Shown: positions 1 to 10,358, counted from the stretch's first letter. The stretch: 13,872 nt of DNA from CAIWHR01 sp040006895 (GCA_040006895.1 JBDTWB010000102.1:1-13872), one strand, 5' to 3'. The notes: generated by a model not told the origin, from the sequence alone. Program-made: numbers and translations.

Positions 1-72
1 CGCCCGACAGGACTCGAACCTGTTACCGCCGGCTTAGAAGGCCGGTGCTCTATCCAGATGAGCTACGGGCGC
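1..72 (-). tRNA. tRNA-Arg (anticodon TCT), 3' end cut by window edge
   Basis: Read on the minus strand, the 5' acceptor strand GCGCCCG starts at 72 and pairs with CGGGCG at the window edge. The anticodon arm is a 5-bp stem CCGGC/GCCGG around the loop CTTCTAA, which gives anticodon TCT and decodes AGA. The T-arm carries GTTCGAGTC. The last acceptor base, the discriminator and any CCA lie outside the window. The gene follows tRNA-Pro in the same direction with a 67-nt gap, so the two are probably one transcript. Confidence 0.95.
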
Positions 73-139
73 CCTGTCGGACTTCGGACGCGCGTCGGCA
101 ACTGCCGCGCTTGGATCATGCGCACGGCATCGCATTGGG

Positions 140-216
140 TGGTCGGGGTGGAGAGATTTGAACTCCCGACATCTTGCTCCCAAAGCAAGCGCGCTACCGG
201 ACTGCGCTACACCCCG
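140..216 (-). tRNA. tRNA-Pro (anticodon TGG), complete with encoded CCA
   Basis: On the minus strand the acceptor CGGGGTG (from 216) pairs with CACCCCG (150-144). It is followed by discriminator A and a genomically encoded CCA (142-140). The anticodon stem CTTGC/GCAAG encloses the loop TTTGGGA, giving anticodon TGG for proline. The T-loop has GTTCAAATC. The D-arm contains the usual AGCGCAG start and a GG pair. All four arms close well. Confidence 0.97.
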
Positions 217-225
217 AGGGATCGA

Positions 226-231
226 ATTATG
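226..231 (-). promoter_or_regulatory. Possible -10 element of the tRNA-Pro/Arg transcript
   Basis: The minus-strand hexamer CATAAT differs from TATAAT at one base. It lies 9 nt upstream of the mature 5' end of tRNA-Pro, the right distance for a start just before the tRNA. It sits in a short AT-richer patch of otherwise very GC-rich DNA. I found no good -35 at 16-18 nt, so this is tentative. Confidence 0.3.
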
Positions 232-302
232 CCTGAAAACGGGCGCTTACGGTGCCCTCCCCCGGCGCCCGCGCTGAACCGCAGCCCAACCTGCGGGACC
301 GC

Positions 303-318
303 GCGATGCGCGCATCGC
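303..318. repeat. 16-bp perfect palindrome in the tRNA-pssA intergenic region
   Basis: GCGATGCGCGCATCGC is a perfect palindrome within the 217-459 non-coding stretch, between the end of pssA and the tRNA genes. A second weak inverted repeat, CCCGGA at 343-348 and TCCGGG at 358-363 with a 9-nt loop, lies nearby. Either could form a hairpin in the 3' tail of the pssA transcript, but neither is followed by a U-tract. I see no gene in 217-459. One such palindrome in 14 kb of GC-rich DNA could arise by chance. Confidence 0.35.
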
Positions 319-459
319 CCTCGGCCGGCACCCGATCGTGGTCCCGGACAACCGTCATCCGGGGCGCATACGTTCCGGTCATCGCGACATCGGCCGCCCG
401 TAGCGCGGCTGCGCCACCTTCTTCGGGTCAGCGACGCGAATCGACGCGGGTAACCGAGG

Positions 460-1095
460 TCAGGGCTTGGGGACGCGCAAGGTCTTGCTGATCATCGCGC
501 TGCCGGACGCGAAGAACAGCAGGGCGAGAGGATGCAGGACCCAGGGCCCCAGCGACCAGGCACCGAAGGGAAGGTCGGCGCCGAGCTGTCCTCGCCATGC
601 GAAGACAGCCAGAATGGCCACGAGCACCACGCTGGTCGGGATCGGTGTGCCTTCGAAATACGTGACCTTGCCGCTCTCGCCGGTCAGTTTCTCAGCGGTC
701 ACGTTGAACCGAGCGAGCCGGCTCACGCCGCAGCAGACGAAGTACACGAGGATGGCGCTGTCCCACCCGCCTTGAAGTCCCGCGGCATAGCCCAGGGCGG
801 CCGGGGCCACGCCGAAGGAGATCACGTCGGCCAGGGAGTCGAGCTCGCGGCCGAGGATCGAGTGCTCGTGCCTCGCCCGCGCGACCTTGCCGTCCAGCAC
901 GTCGAGGACGAACGCGAGCGGGAGCAACGCGGCGGCGACGAGAAAGGTGCGGGTCTCGCTGCTCGCCATGTAGGCCATCGTCAACAACACCGCCGCGAAG
1001 CCGCATGCGGCGTTACCGAGGGTGATGAAGTCCGCGACGTGGAAGTCGCGGAGCATGGAAAAGTGACGCGGGCGTTCGACGGGTCGAGGAGTCAT
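460..1095 (-). CDS. pssA: CDP-alcohol phosphatidyltransferase, probable phosphatidylserine synthase
   Basis: This is an integral membrane enzyme of phospholipid synthesis, expected to join a CDP-diacylglycerol with L-serine and release CMP. The CDP-alcohol phosphotransferase signature D-G-x2-A-R-x8-G-x3-D-x3-D is complete in the segment that begins LDGKVARA and ends ELDSLAD. The two last aspartates are the metal and catalytic positions of the family. Five or six hydrophobic segments follow the family pattern, and the segment NVTAEKL..YFEGTPIPTS is typical of the small Bacillus-type PssA. The length, 211 aa, is close to that type. The start is uncertain: ATG at 1095 is chosen, GTG at 1104 and ATG at 1056 are alternatives, and none has a clear Shine-Dalgarno site. 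The family also includes phosphatidylglycerophosphate synthases, but the sequence reads more like PssA. It lies downstream of csoR in the same direction, with a 167-nt structured gap. Confidence 0.88.
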   Translation of the reverse strand: MTPRPVERPRHFSMLRDFHVADFITLGNAACGFAAVLLTMAYMASSETRTFLVAAALLPLAFVLDVLDGKVARARHEHSILGRELDSLADVISFGVAPAALGYAAGLQGGWDSAILVYFVCCGVSRLARFNVTAEKLTGESGKVTYFEGTPIPTSVVLVAILAVFAWRGQLGADLPFGAWSLGPWVLHPLALLFFASGSAMISKTLRVPKP

Positions 1096-1125
1096 GGGGA
1101 GCACCGGGTTGGAGTGGTCATAGGA

Positions 1126-1138
1126 CCGTGCTGCACGG
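1126..1138. repeat. Interrupted palindrome upstream of pssA
   Basis: CCGTGC and GCACGG are separated by one base, forming a 13-bp odd palindrome about 30 bp upstream of the pssA start. It could be a protein-binding site or a short hairpin in the pssA leader. Nothing else supports a specific role. Confidence 0.3.
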
Positions 1139-1153
1139 CGGTAGTTTTGTCCA

Positions 1154-1246
1154 GCCTCGGGATTACGTTCGAACAGGTGATGTTCGACGTCACTCCTCTA
1201 CCGTGACATCATCCACGACACCGGCCGAGGCCGCCAATCCCGAGGC
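1154..1246 (-). other. Nested inverted-repeat element between csoR and pssA, possible structured RNA
   Basis: Read on the minus strand, a perfect 11-bp helix is formed by GCCTCGGGATT (1246-1236) and AATCCCGAGGC (1164-1154), extendable by a G-U pair at each end. Inside it are three further hairpins. The first is CGGC/GCCG with loop CTCG (1233-1222). The second is GATGTCAC/GTGACGTC with a purine-rich 9-nt loop (1210-1186, one G-U pair). The third is GAACA/TGTTC with loop TCACC (1185-1171). The third can grow to ten pairs with one bulge (1190-1165) at the expense of the second, so two folds compete. The second stem has a G-U on the minus strand but a C-A mismatch on the plus strand, which favours a minus-strand RNA. 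There is no U-tract after it, so a simple terminator is unlikely. Alternatives are a pssA leader element, a csoR 3' UTR structure, or a small repeat with terminal inverted repeats, although I see no target-site duplication. Confidence 0.45.
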
Positions 1247-1262
1247 CCGCGCTACAGCCCGC

Positions 1263-1589
1263 TCATCGCGCGAACTTGCGGATCACCGCCATGGCCTCGC
1301 CGATCGCCTCGTCGCCCGCGCCGGAATGCACGGCCGACTGCACGCACCCCTTCAAATGGGCCTCGAGCATCTGCAGCGCCAGCGCATCGAGTGCCGCCTG
1401 CACCGCACTCACCTGGGTGAGGACGTCGATGCAGTAGCGGTCCTCCTCCACCATCCGGGCAATGCCGCGGACCTGGCCTTCGATGCGGTTGACGCGCCTG
1501 CCCAGTGCGTCCTTGTCCGGGCGATGGACATGCCGGTACCCGGCCGGCGCCGATGCGGGTGCATCAGCCGACAACGTCGTACCCCGCAT
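1263..1589 (-). CDS. csoR: Copper-sensing transcriptional repressor, CsoR family
   Basis: This is a small all-helical DNA-binding repressor of the CsoR/DUF156 family, which releases its operator when it binds Cu(I). The family core RRVNRIEGQVRGIARMVEED is present. Numbered from the ATG at 1589, Cys53, His78 and Cys82 have the same spacing (25 and 4) as the Cu(I) ligands of Mycobacterium tuberculosis CsoR, and Tyr52 precedes the first cysteine. This makes a copper sensor much more likely than a nickel or formaldehyde (FrmR-like) sensor. The start is uncertain. GTG at 1604 and TTG at 1574 are also in frame; all overlap the 3' end of copZ, and none has a strong ribosome-binding site, so translation is probably coupled to copZ. 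It is the last gene of copA-copZ-csoR and should repress the operon through the box at 4056-4078. Confidence 0.93.
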   Translation of the reverse strand: MRGTTLSADAPASAPAGYRHVHRPDKDALGRRVNRIEGQVRGIARMVEEDRYCIDVLTQVSAVQAALDALALQMLEAHLKGCVQSAVHSGAGDEAIGEAMAVIRKFAR

Positions 1590-1773
1590 CCTCGATCGCG
1601 GCACGCAGCTTGTCCACGCTGGTCTTCGCCGGATCGTAGGTCACCGTGGCGCGTCCAGGGGCAAGCGTCACGTCGGCATCCGCGACACCGGGCGTTGCCA
1701 TCAGCACGCGCGAGACGCTGCCTACGCAGCCATTGCAGGTCATGCCTTTTACAGCCATCGCCACCGTTTCCAT
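1564..1773 (-). CDS. copZ: Copper chaperone CopZ (heavy-metal-associated domain)
   Basis: This 69-aa cytosolic protein is a single HMA domain with the ferredoxin-like pattern of the CopZ/Atx1 family. The Cu(I)-binding motif GMTCNGC gives the CxxC pair near residues 13-16, and the C-terminal part ends with AIEDAGYDVVG, the usual last strand. It is expected to carry Cu(I) to CopA or to the CsoR repressor. The start ATG is preceded at 7 nt by a strong AGAGGAG site that overlaps the copA stop codon, so it is co-translated with copA. Its 3' end overlaps the likely start of csoR. MerP-like mercury binding is less likely because the partners are a CPC-type ATPase and CsoR. Confidence 0.95.
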   Translation of the reverse strand: METVAMAVKGMTCNGCVGSVSRVLMATPGVADADVTLAPGRATVTYDPAKTSVDKLRAAIEDAGYDVVG

Positions 1774-1780
1774 CTTGCAT

Positions 1781-1785
1781 CTCCT

Positions 1786-1787
<2 letters not shown>
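1781..1787 (-). promoter_or_regulatory. Ribosome-binding site of copZ overlapping the copA stop
   Basis: AGAGGAG on the minus strand is 7 nt before the copZ ATG. Its first bases overlap the TAG stop of copA (1788-1786), an arrangement that couples the two genes in translation. Confidence 0.8.
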
Positions 1788-4047
<2,260 letters not shown>

Positions 4048-4053
4048 GCATTC

Positions 4054-4082
4054 ATTATATACCCGGTGGGGGTATATATCAA
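4054..4082 (-). promoter_or_regulatory. Promoter of the copA-copZ-csoR operon
   Basis: On the minus strand, -35 TTGATA (4082-4077) and a perfect -10 TATAAT (4059-4054) are separated by exactly 17 nt. This is the best sigma70-type promoter in the window and stands out from its GC-rich surroundings. Transcription would begin about 7 nt after the -10, at or within a base or two of the copA ATG at 4047. Confidence 0.85.
4056..4078. promoter_or_regulatory. CsoR-type copper operator in the copA promoter spacer
   Basis: TATATACCC (4056-4064) and GGGTATATA (4070-4078) form a perfect 9-bp inverted repeat around a 5-bp centre of G and T. This matches the known CsoR box type, a TATACCC half site and its complement around a G/C-rich middle. 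It fills the whole promoter spacer and touches both hexamers, so bound CsoR would block RNA polymerase until Cu(I) releases it. The csoR gene at the end of the same operon makes the assignment strong. Confidence 0.88.
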
Positions 4083-4146
4083 GTCAGCAGACCTGTTGGA
4101 TCGTCACAGCTGCCGCGGGTTCTATGCTCTCCCGCCCGCGCCGGCC

Positions 4147-5154
4147 CTAAGGGGCGAAAAACCGGTCGACCACCGCCAGCGCCGCCTCGACGTCTTCACG
4201 CCCCGCATCGAGATGCGTGACCCAGCGTTGCCGGGTCGTGCCGGTGATCCGCACCCCCGCGTCTGCCAAATGCCGGGCGAAGGCGGCTGCCCGGTCGGCG
4301 GCGACGTCGACGAACACCATGTTGGTCTGTGGCGCCTGCACCTTGAGGGCCGGATGGCGGCCGAATCCGGCGGCAAGATGCCGCGCGTTGGCATGATCGT
4401 CGGCCAGCCGGTCGACGTGATGGGCCAGGGCGTAGCGACCCGCCGCCGCGAGTATTCCGGACTGCCGCATCGCGCCGCCGAGCATCTTGCGGATGCGATG
4501 CGCGGCATGGATCCACGCACGCGAGCCGCACAGCACCGATCCCGCGGGCGCGCCGAGGCCCTTCGACAGGCAGACGGTGACCGAATCGAACCCCTGCGCG
4601 ATCGCCTGCGGAGTGTTGCGACGTCTCACGGCGGCATTCCACAGCCGGGCGCCATCGAGATGCATGGCAAGGCCATGCGCGTCGGCCAGCTCGCGCACCG
4701 CGGCGGCATAACCCTCCGGCAGCACCTTGCCGCCAATGGTGTTCTCGAGAGCGATCAGGCGGGTCCGCGCGAAGTGCGCATCCTCGGGCTTGATAGCCGC
4801 CTCGAGGTCACTCAGGGAAAGGGTGCCGTCGGGCTGGTTGGCTACCGCCTGCGGCTGCACGCTGCCGAGCACCGCGCCACCGCCCGCCTCGTAGCGATAG
4901 GTGTGGGCCTCCTGGCCGACCACGATCTCGTCGCCACGAGCACAGTGGGTCATCACCGCGATCAGGTTGCCCTGCGTCCCCGACGGCACGAACAATCCCG
5001 CCTCGAATCCGAGCAGGTCGGCCACTTCCTGCTGCAGTGCGTTGACCGTAGGGTCGTCACCGAATACGTCGTCGCCTACCTCGGCAGCAGCCATTGCGGC
5101 ACGCATGCCGGAGGTCGGACGGGTGATGGTGTCGCTGCGAAAGTCGGTGGGCAT
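4147..5154 (-). CDS. ltaE: Low-specificity L-threonine aldolase (PLP enzyme)
   Basis: This cytosolic pyridoxal-phosphate enzyme of fold type I cleaves L-threonine or L-allo-threonine to glycine and acetaldehyde. The N-terminus FRSDTITRPT and the segments EVGDDVFGDDPTVNAL and VPSGTQGNLIA are hallmarks of the family. The cofactor aspartate lies in MHLDGARLWNAA, and the Schiff-base lysine is Lys198 in LSKGLGAPAGS. At 335 aa it has the typical length. The ATG is supported by a perfect AAGGAGG site 5 nt upstream. It sits between lysS and the copper operon in the same direction; the gap to lysS is 145 nt and holds a palindrome. Aromatic or phenylserine aldolases share the fold and cannot be excluded, but the sequence matches the LtaE type. 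Confidence 0.94.
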   Translation of the reverse strand: MPTDFRSDTITRPTSGMRAAMAAAEVGDDVFGDDPTVNALQQEVADLLGFEAGLFVPSGTQGNLIAVMTHCARGDEIVVGQEAHTYRYEAGGGAVLGSVQPQAVANQPDGTLSLSDLEAAIKPEDAHFARTRLIALENTIGGKVLPEGYAAAVRELADAHGLAMHLDGARLWNAAVRRRNTPQAIAQGFDSVTVCLSKGLGAPAGSVLCGSRAWIHAAHRIRKMLGGAMRQSGILAAAGRYALAHHVDRLADDHANARHLAAGFGRHPALKVQAPQTNMVFVDVAADRAAAFARHLADAGVRITGTTRQRWVTHLDAGREDVEAALAVVDRFFAP

Positions 5155-5159
5155 GTCTG

Positions 5160-5166
5160 CCTCCTT
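5160..5166 (-). promoter_or_regulatory. Strong ribosome-binding site of ltaE
   Basis: AAGGAGG on the minus strand lies 5 nt before the ATG at 5154 and fixes that start. It is one of the strongest Shine-Dalgarno matches in the window. Confidence 0.85.
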
Positions 5167-5186
5167 GCAACGAGGGGACCTCGCCA

Positions 5187-5202
5187 GCTGGCGCGCGCCA
5201 GC
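5187..5202. repeat. 16-bp perfect palindrome upstream of ltaE
   Basis: GCTGGCGCGCGCCAGC is a perfect palindrome 20 bp upstream of the ltaE ribosome-binding site, in the lysS-ltaE gap. It could be an operator or a hairpin in the ltaE leader. No U-run follows on the minus strand, so it is not a standard intrinsic terminator of lysS. Confidence 0.4.
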
Positions 5203-5279
5203 CGGCTGCGAGATGGTACGGCGCCCGGACTCGCCGCCGCGCGCGATCGGATGCGCCCACCACGCGGCGCGGGGCCGTG

Positions 5280-5297
5280 GCAGGCGCCCGAGCCTGC
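5280..5297 (-). terminator. Hairpin just after the lysS stop, possible terminator
   Basis: On the minus strand, GCAGGC and GCCTGC form a 6-bp GC stem with a 6-nt loop starting 2 nt after the lysS TGA. There is no U-tract behind it. It may protect the 3' end of the prfB-lysS mRNA or aid termination; evidence for true termination is weak. Confidence 0.3.
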
Positions 5298-5299
5298 GC

Positions 5300-6814
<1,515 letters not shown>

Positions 6815-6840
6815 GGCAGTCCGTGGTTTCGCGGCGAACG

Positions 6841-7945
6841 CTACACGCCCTGCTTCAGGCTGGCAGCGATGAATTCGTCGAGGTTGCCGTCGAGCACCGA
6901 CTGGGTATTGCCGATCTCGACGTTGGTGCGCAGATCCTTGATGCGCGACTGGTCGAGCACGTACGAACGGATCTGGTGGCCCCAGCCGATGTCGGTCTTC
7001 GCATCCTCGAGCTTCTGCTGTTCGGCCTGGCGCTTGCGCAACTCGAGCTCGTAGAGCTTGGACTTGAGCATGGCCATCGCCTCGGCCCGGTTGCGGTGCT
7101 GGGAGCGGTCGTTCTGGCACTGCACGACGATGTTGGTGGGCAGGTGGGTGATGCGCACCGCCGAATCGGTCTTGTTGATGTGCTGGCCGCCGGCACCCGA
7201 GGCGCGATAGGTGTCGATCCGCAAATCCGCAGGGTTGATCTCCACCTCGATCGACTCGTCGACCTCGGGATAGATGAACACGCTGGCGAACGACGTGTGC
7301 CGGCGGGCATTCGAATCGAACGGGCTCTTGCGCACCAGGCGATGCACGCCGGTCTCGGTGCGCAGGTAGCCGAAGGCGTAGTCGCCGGTGATCTTGAGCG
7401 ACGCGCTCTTGATGCCGGCCACCTCGCCCGAGGATTCCTCGAGGATTTCAGTCTGCCAGCCGCGGCGCTCGCAGTAGCGCAGGTACATGCGCTCGAGCAT
7501 GGCCGCCCAATCCTGCGCTTCGGTGCCGCCTGAGCCGGCCTGGATGTCGATGAAGCATGGATTGGGATCCATCGGATTGGCGAACATCCGGCGGAACTCC
7601 ATGTCCTCGACGCGCTTTTGCAGCGCTGCCACGTCGGTCGCGACCGAGCGCAACGTGGCGTCGTCGGCGTCGCTGCGGGCCAGCTCGAAGAGCTCGGCGC
7701 TGTCGCGCAACCCGATGTCGATCTCGCGCAACGCCACCACCACCGCTTCCAGCGACTTGCGCTCCTTGCCCAGCGCCTGGGCGCGCTCCTGGTCGTCCCA
7801 GATCTTGGGATCCTCGAGCTGGCTTTCGACTTCGGTCAGGCGGATCGACTTGGCTTCGAAGTCAAAGATACCTCCGCAGACCATCGGCGCGTTCGCGCAG
7901 GTCCGAAAGGATGTTGTCGAGTTGATTGAGTGCTTCGGCTTCCAT
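6841..7945 (-). CDS. prfB: Peptide chain release factor 2, made by programmed +1 frameshift
   Basis: RF2 recognises UGA and UAA stop codons and releases the finished peptide. The gene is read in two frames. Codons 1-27 (from ATG 7945, ending LRRYL) stop at an in-frame TGA at 7864-7862, and a +1 shift on CTT-TGA-C continues in the frame beginning DFEAKSIRLTEVE to a TAG at 6841. The joined protein is 367 aa, against 365 in E. coli. The codon-reading SPF tripeptide is present in VRKSPFDSNARR, and the hydrolysis motif GGQ ends at Gln254 in SGAGGQHINKTD. An ATG at 7954 is also in frame and adds three residues; I prefer 7945 because MEAE-type starts are common in relatives. It is co-oriented with lysS and divergent from glgX. 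Confidence 0.97.
7861..7875 (-). promoter_or_regulatory. Programmed +1 frameshift site of prfB
   Basis: On the minus strand, the Shine-Dalgarno-like GGAGG (7875-7871) is followed by TAT, the slippery codon CTT and the stop TGA, then C. Spacing and order match the well-known RF2 autoregulatory site. When RF2 is scarce the ribosome pauses at UGA and slips forward by one base, so RF2 level controls its own synthesis. Confidence 0.95.
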
Positions 7946-7969
7946 GGAGGGCATCACGGGTAAACGTCG

Positions 7970-7975
7970 ATTATA
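7970..7975 (-). promoter_or_regulatory. Probable -10 element of the prfB-lysS transcript
   Basis: A perfect TATAAT on the minus strand lies 24 nt upstream of the prfB ATG and predicts an mRNA leader of about 18 nt. The -35 region is poor (CGAAGG at 17 nt), so an activator or another element may help. The hexamer stands out in this GC-rich DNA. Confidence 0.5.
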
Positions 7976-8130
7976 CCGTCACCGCCCGTCCTCCTTCGGC
8001 CTACACTTGGTTCAGCCAAACGGCGGCTGGGAATCGCCTATGATGTTCGGCTGTCGCGGAAGACGCGCGGCGTGCCGCCCAGGTGCGCCGTCGGACCGTG
8101 CTCCCCGTTCTTATTCGTCCGGATGACACC

Positions 8131-10320
8131 ATGACCACGCAACCGACCGACGCCTCGCAACTCGCCGAAGGCACCGACCATCCCCTGGGCGCGACCTACA
8201 CCGGCGACGGCGTGAACTTCGCCCTCTTCTCGGCGCATGCGACCAAGGTCGAGGTCTGCATCTTCGACGAGAGTGGCAAGCAGGAAACCACGCGCCACGT
8301 CCTGCCCGAATATACCGACGAGGTGTGGCACGGATTCGTTCCGGGGCTCGGGCCCGGAGCGCGCTACGGCTACCGTGTGCACGGTCCCTACGCGCCCAAG
8401 GAAGGGCACCGCTTCAATCCGAACAAGCTGCTGCTCGATCCTTATGCGAAGGCGTACATGGGCGAGATCGAATGGCGCGACGAGCTGTTCGGCTATACGG
8501 TCGGCCACGAGGACGCGGACCTCTCGTTCGACGAGCGCGACAGTGCGCCGTTCATGCCCAAGTGCGTCGTGGTGGACTCCAGGTTCTCGTGGAAGCAGCC
8601 ACCCGGCGTGCGCGTGCCCCGCGACCGGACCATCTTTTACGAGACACACCTGCGCGGCTACACCATGCGCCATCCCGACGTCTCGGAGGCGATGCACGGC
8701 ACGTTCGCGGGCTTTACCCACGACGCGGTAGTCGATCACATTCGCAAGCTGGGCGTCACCAGTGTGGAACTCCTGCCTATCCAGGCTTTCCTCAACCAGC
8801 CGTTCCTGCTGGAAAAGGGGCTTACCAACTATTGGGGCTACGATACGATCGGTTTCTTCGCGATCGCTCCCCGGTATCTGGCGCGACCCGAAATCGACGA
8901 GCTGAAGGAAATGGTGGACCGGCTGCACGAGGCCGGCCTCGAGGTCATCCTCGACGTGGTCTACAACCACACCCCCGAGGGCAACGAGATGGGCCCGACG
9001 ATCTCGTTCAAGGGCATCGACAATGCCAGCTATTACCGGCTGATGCCCGACGAGCCGCGCTATTACATCAACGACACCGGCACCGGCAACACCGTCAACC
9101 TGAGCCATCCGCGCGTGCTGCAGATGGTCACCGACAGCCTGCGCTACTGGGTGAGCGAGATGCGCGTCGACGGCTTCCGCTTCGACCTCGCCACCATCCT
9201 CGCCCGCGAGCCGCACGGGTTCGACGAGGGCGGCGGCTTCCTCGACAGTTGCCGCCAGGACCCGGTGCTGTCCAGCGTCAAGCTCATCGCCGAGCCCTGG
9301 GACTGCGGTCCCGGCGGCTACCAGGTGAGCGCATTCCCCCCGGGCTGGTCGGAATGGAACGACCGCTTCCGCGACACCGTGCGGGCATTCTGGAAGGGCG
9401 ACGCGTCGACCGCGGCCCTCGCGCAGTGCCTCACCGGCAGCGGCGACCAGTTCAACCAGCGCGGCCGGCGGCCGTGGGCGAGTGTCAATTTCATTACCGC
9501 CCACGATGGCTTTACCCTCGCTGACATGGTGAGCTACAACGACAAGCACAACGACGCCAACGGCGAGGACAATCGCGACGGCCACTCCGATAACCGTTCC
9601 TGGAACGGTGGCGTGGAAGGCCCGACCGACGACGAGGAGGTGCTCGCGCTCCGCGCCCGGCAACAGCGCAACCTGCTCGCGACCCTGCTCTTGTCACAGG
9701 GGACCCCGATGCTTCTCGCCGGTGACGAGTTCGGGCGGACGCAGCATGGCAATAACAATGCCTATTGCCAGGATAACGAGATCTCCTGGGTCGACTGGGA
9801 TCTCGCGCGCAGCGAGCGCGGCCAGGCCCTGACCCGGTTCGTGCAACGCCTGATCGCGTTGCGGCAGCACTTCCCGGTGCTGCGTCGCAATCGCTTTCTC
9901 AATGGCCATCTGATCGAGAGCCTGGGTATCAAGGACGTCACCTGGCTGGCGCCGTCCGGCGAGGAGATGGACGAAGCGCAGTGGGGCGATGGCAACGCCC
10001 ACTGCTTCGGCATGCTCCTCGATGGTCGCGCCCCGAGCTCAGCCATCGTGCGAGCGGCGAGCGATGCGAGCCTCCTGCTGGTGATCAACGGCTGGCACGA
10101 AGGCGTCGAGTTCACTCTGCCCAAGGCACCCGAAGACGGGGCATGGACGCTGTTGGTCGACACTGCCCAGGAAGCGCGCGAGAGCCTGCCCGAGTACGAG
10201 AAGGGCGCGACCTACGTGGCCACCGGGCGCTCGTTCCTGGTGTTCCTGGCCGCGAAAAAAGGCGAAGCGGTCGCCGCGCTCGGCGATCTCGCCACGCAGC
10301 TCGTCGACCAGTCGCGGTAG
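8131..10320 (+). CDS. glgX: Glycogen debranching enzyme GlgX (GH13)
   Basis: This cytosolic enzyme hydrolyses alpha-1,6 branch points left as short limit dextrins after glycogen phosphorylase action. The 729-aa protein begins with a CBM48-type beta-sandwich (about residues 20-110, starting HPLGATYTGDGVNFALFS) and continues with the GH13 barrel. The catalytic triad is visible: Asp352 in VDGFRFDLAT, Glu388 in LIAEPWD and Asp459 in TAHDGFT. Their spacing (36, 71) is close to that of E. coli GlgX (35, 72). VILDVVYNHTPEGNE is conserved region I, and the segment NDKHNDANGEDNRDG is typical of GlgX and isoamylase-like proteins. ATG 8131 starts at the expected family position, but its Shine-Dalgarno site is weak. 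No other glycogen gene lies in the window. The closely related isoamylase/TreX group is the main alternative. Confidence 0.94.
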   Translation: MTTQPTDASQLAEGTDHPLGATYTGDGVNFALFSAHATKVEVCIFDESGKQETTRHVLPEYTDEVWHGFVPGLGPGARYGYRVHGPYAPKEGHRFNPNKLLLDPYAKAYMGEIEWRDELFGYTVGHEDADLSFDERDSAPFMPKCVVVDSRFSWKQPPGVRVPRDRTIFYETHLRGYTMRHPDVSEAMHGTFAGFTHDAVVDHIRKLGVTSVELLPIQAFLNQPFLLEKGLTNYWGYDTIGFFAIAPRYLARPEIDELKEMVDRLHEAGLEVILDVVYNHTPEGNEMGPTISFKGIDNASYYRLMPDEPRYYINDTGTGNTVNLSHPRVLQMVTDSLRYWVSEMRVDGFRFDLATILAREPHGFDEGGGFLDSCRQDPVLSSVKLIAEPWDCGPGGYQVSAFPPGWSEWNDRFRDTVRAFWKGDASTAALAQCLTGSGDQFNQRGRRPWASVNFITAHDGFTLADMVSYNDKHNDANGEDNRDGHSDNRSWNGGVEGPTDDEEVLALRARQQRNLLATLLLSQGTPMLLAGDEFGRTQHGNNNAYCQDNEISWVDWDLARSERGQALTRFVQRLIALRQHFPVLRRNRFLNGHLIESLGIKDVTWLAPSGEEMDEAQWGDGNAHCFGMLLDGRAPSSAIVRAASDASLLLVINGWHEGVEFTLPKAPEDGAWTLLVDTAQEARESLPEYEKGATYVATGRSFLVFLAAKKGEAVAALGDLATQLVDQSR

Positions 10321-10337
10321 CTGGCCGCAAGGGCCGC

Positions 10338-10358
10338 GGCGCGCAACGTTGCTGCGCC
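10338..10358 (+). terminator. Hairpin after glgX, possible terminator
   Basis: GGCGC-GCAAC and GTTGC-T-GCGCC form a stem of up to ten pairs with one bulged T, starting 17 nt after the glgX stop. No U-tract follows, so intrinsic termination is doubtful; Rho-dependent termination or 3'-end protection is as likely. Confidence 0.35.

Noticed and set aside
58..491. Plus-strand frames across and after the tRNA genes
   Set aside because: They overlap structurally certain tRNA genes or have the Arg/Pro/Ser composition of untranslated GC-rich DNA; no ribosome-binding site or domain.
1154..1246. Simple intrinsic terminator of the copper operon
   Set aside because: The stems are GC-rich but no run of U follows the 3' arm, and the 71-nt interior is too long and too structured for a plain terminator hairpin.
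8039..8044. TATGAT as a -10 for glgX
   Set aside because: No acceptable -35 at 15-19 nt and it lies about 85 nt before the start. One such hexamer is expected by chance, so I do not list it as a feature.
8038..9663. Minus-strand open frame of 541 codons opposite glgX
   Set aside because: glgX has all three GH13 catalytic residues in the other strand. This frame is low-complexity in Val, Ala and Arg with no recognisable domain.
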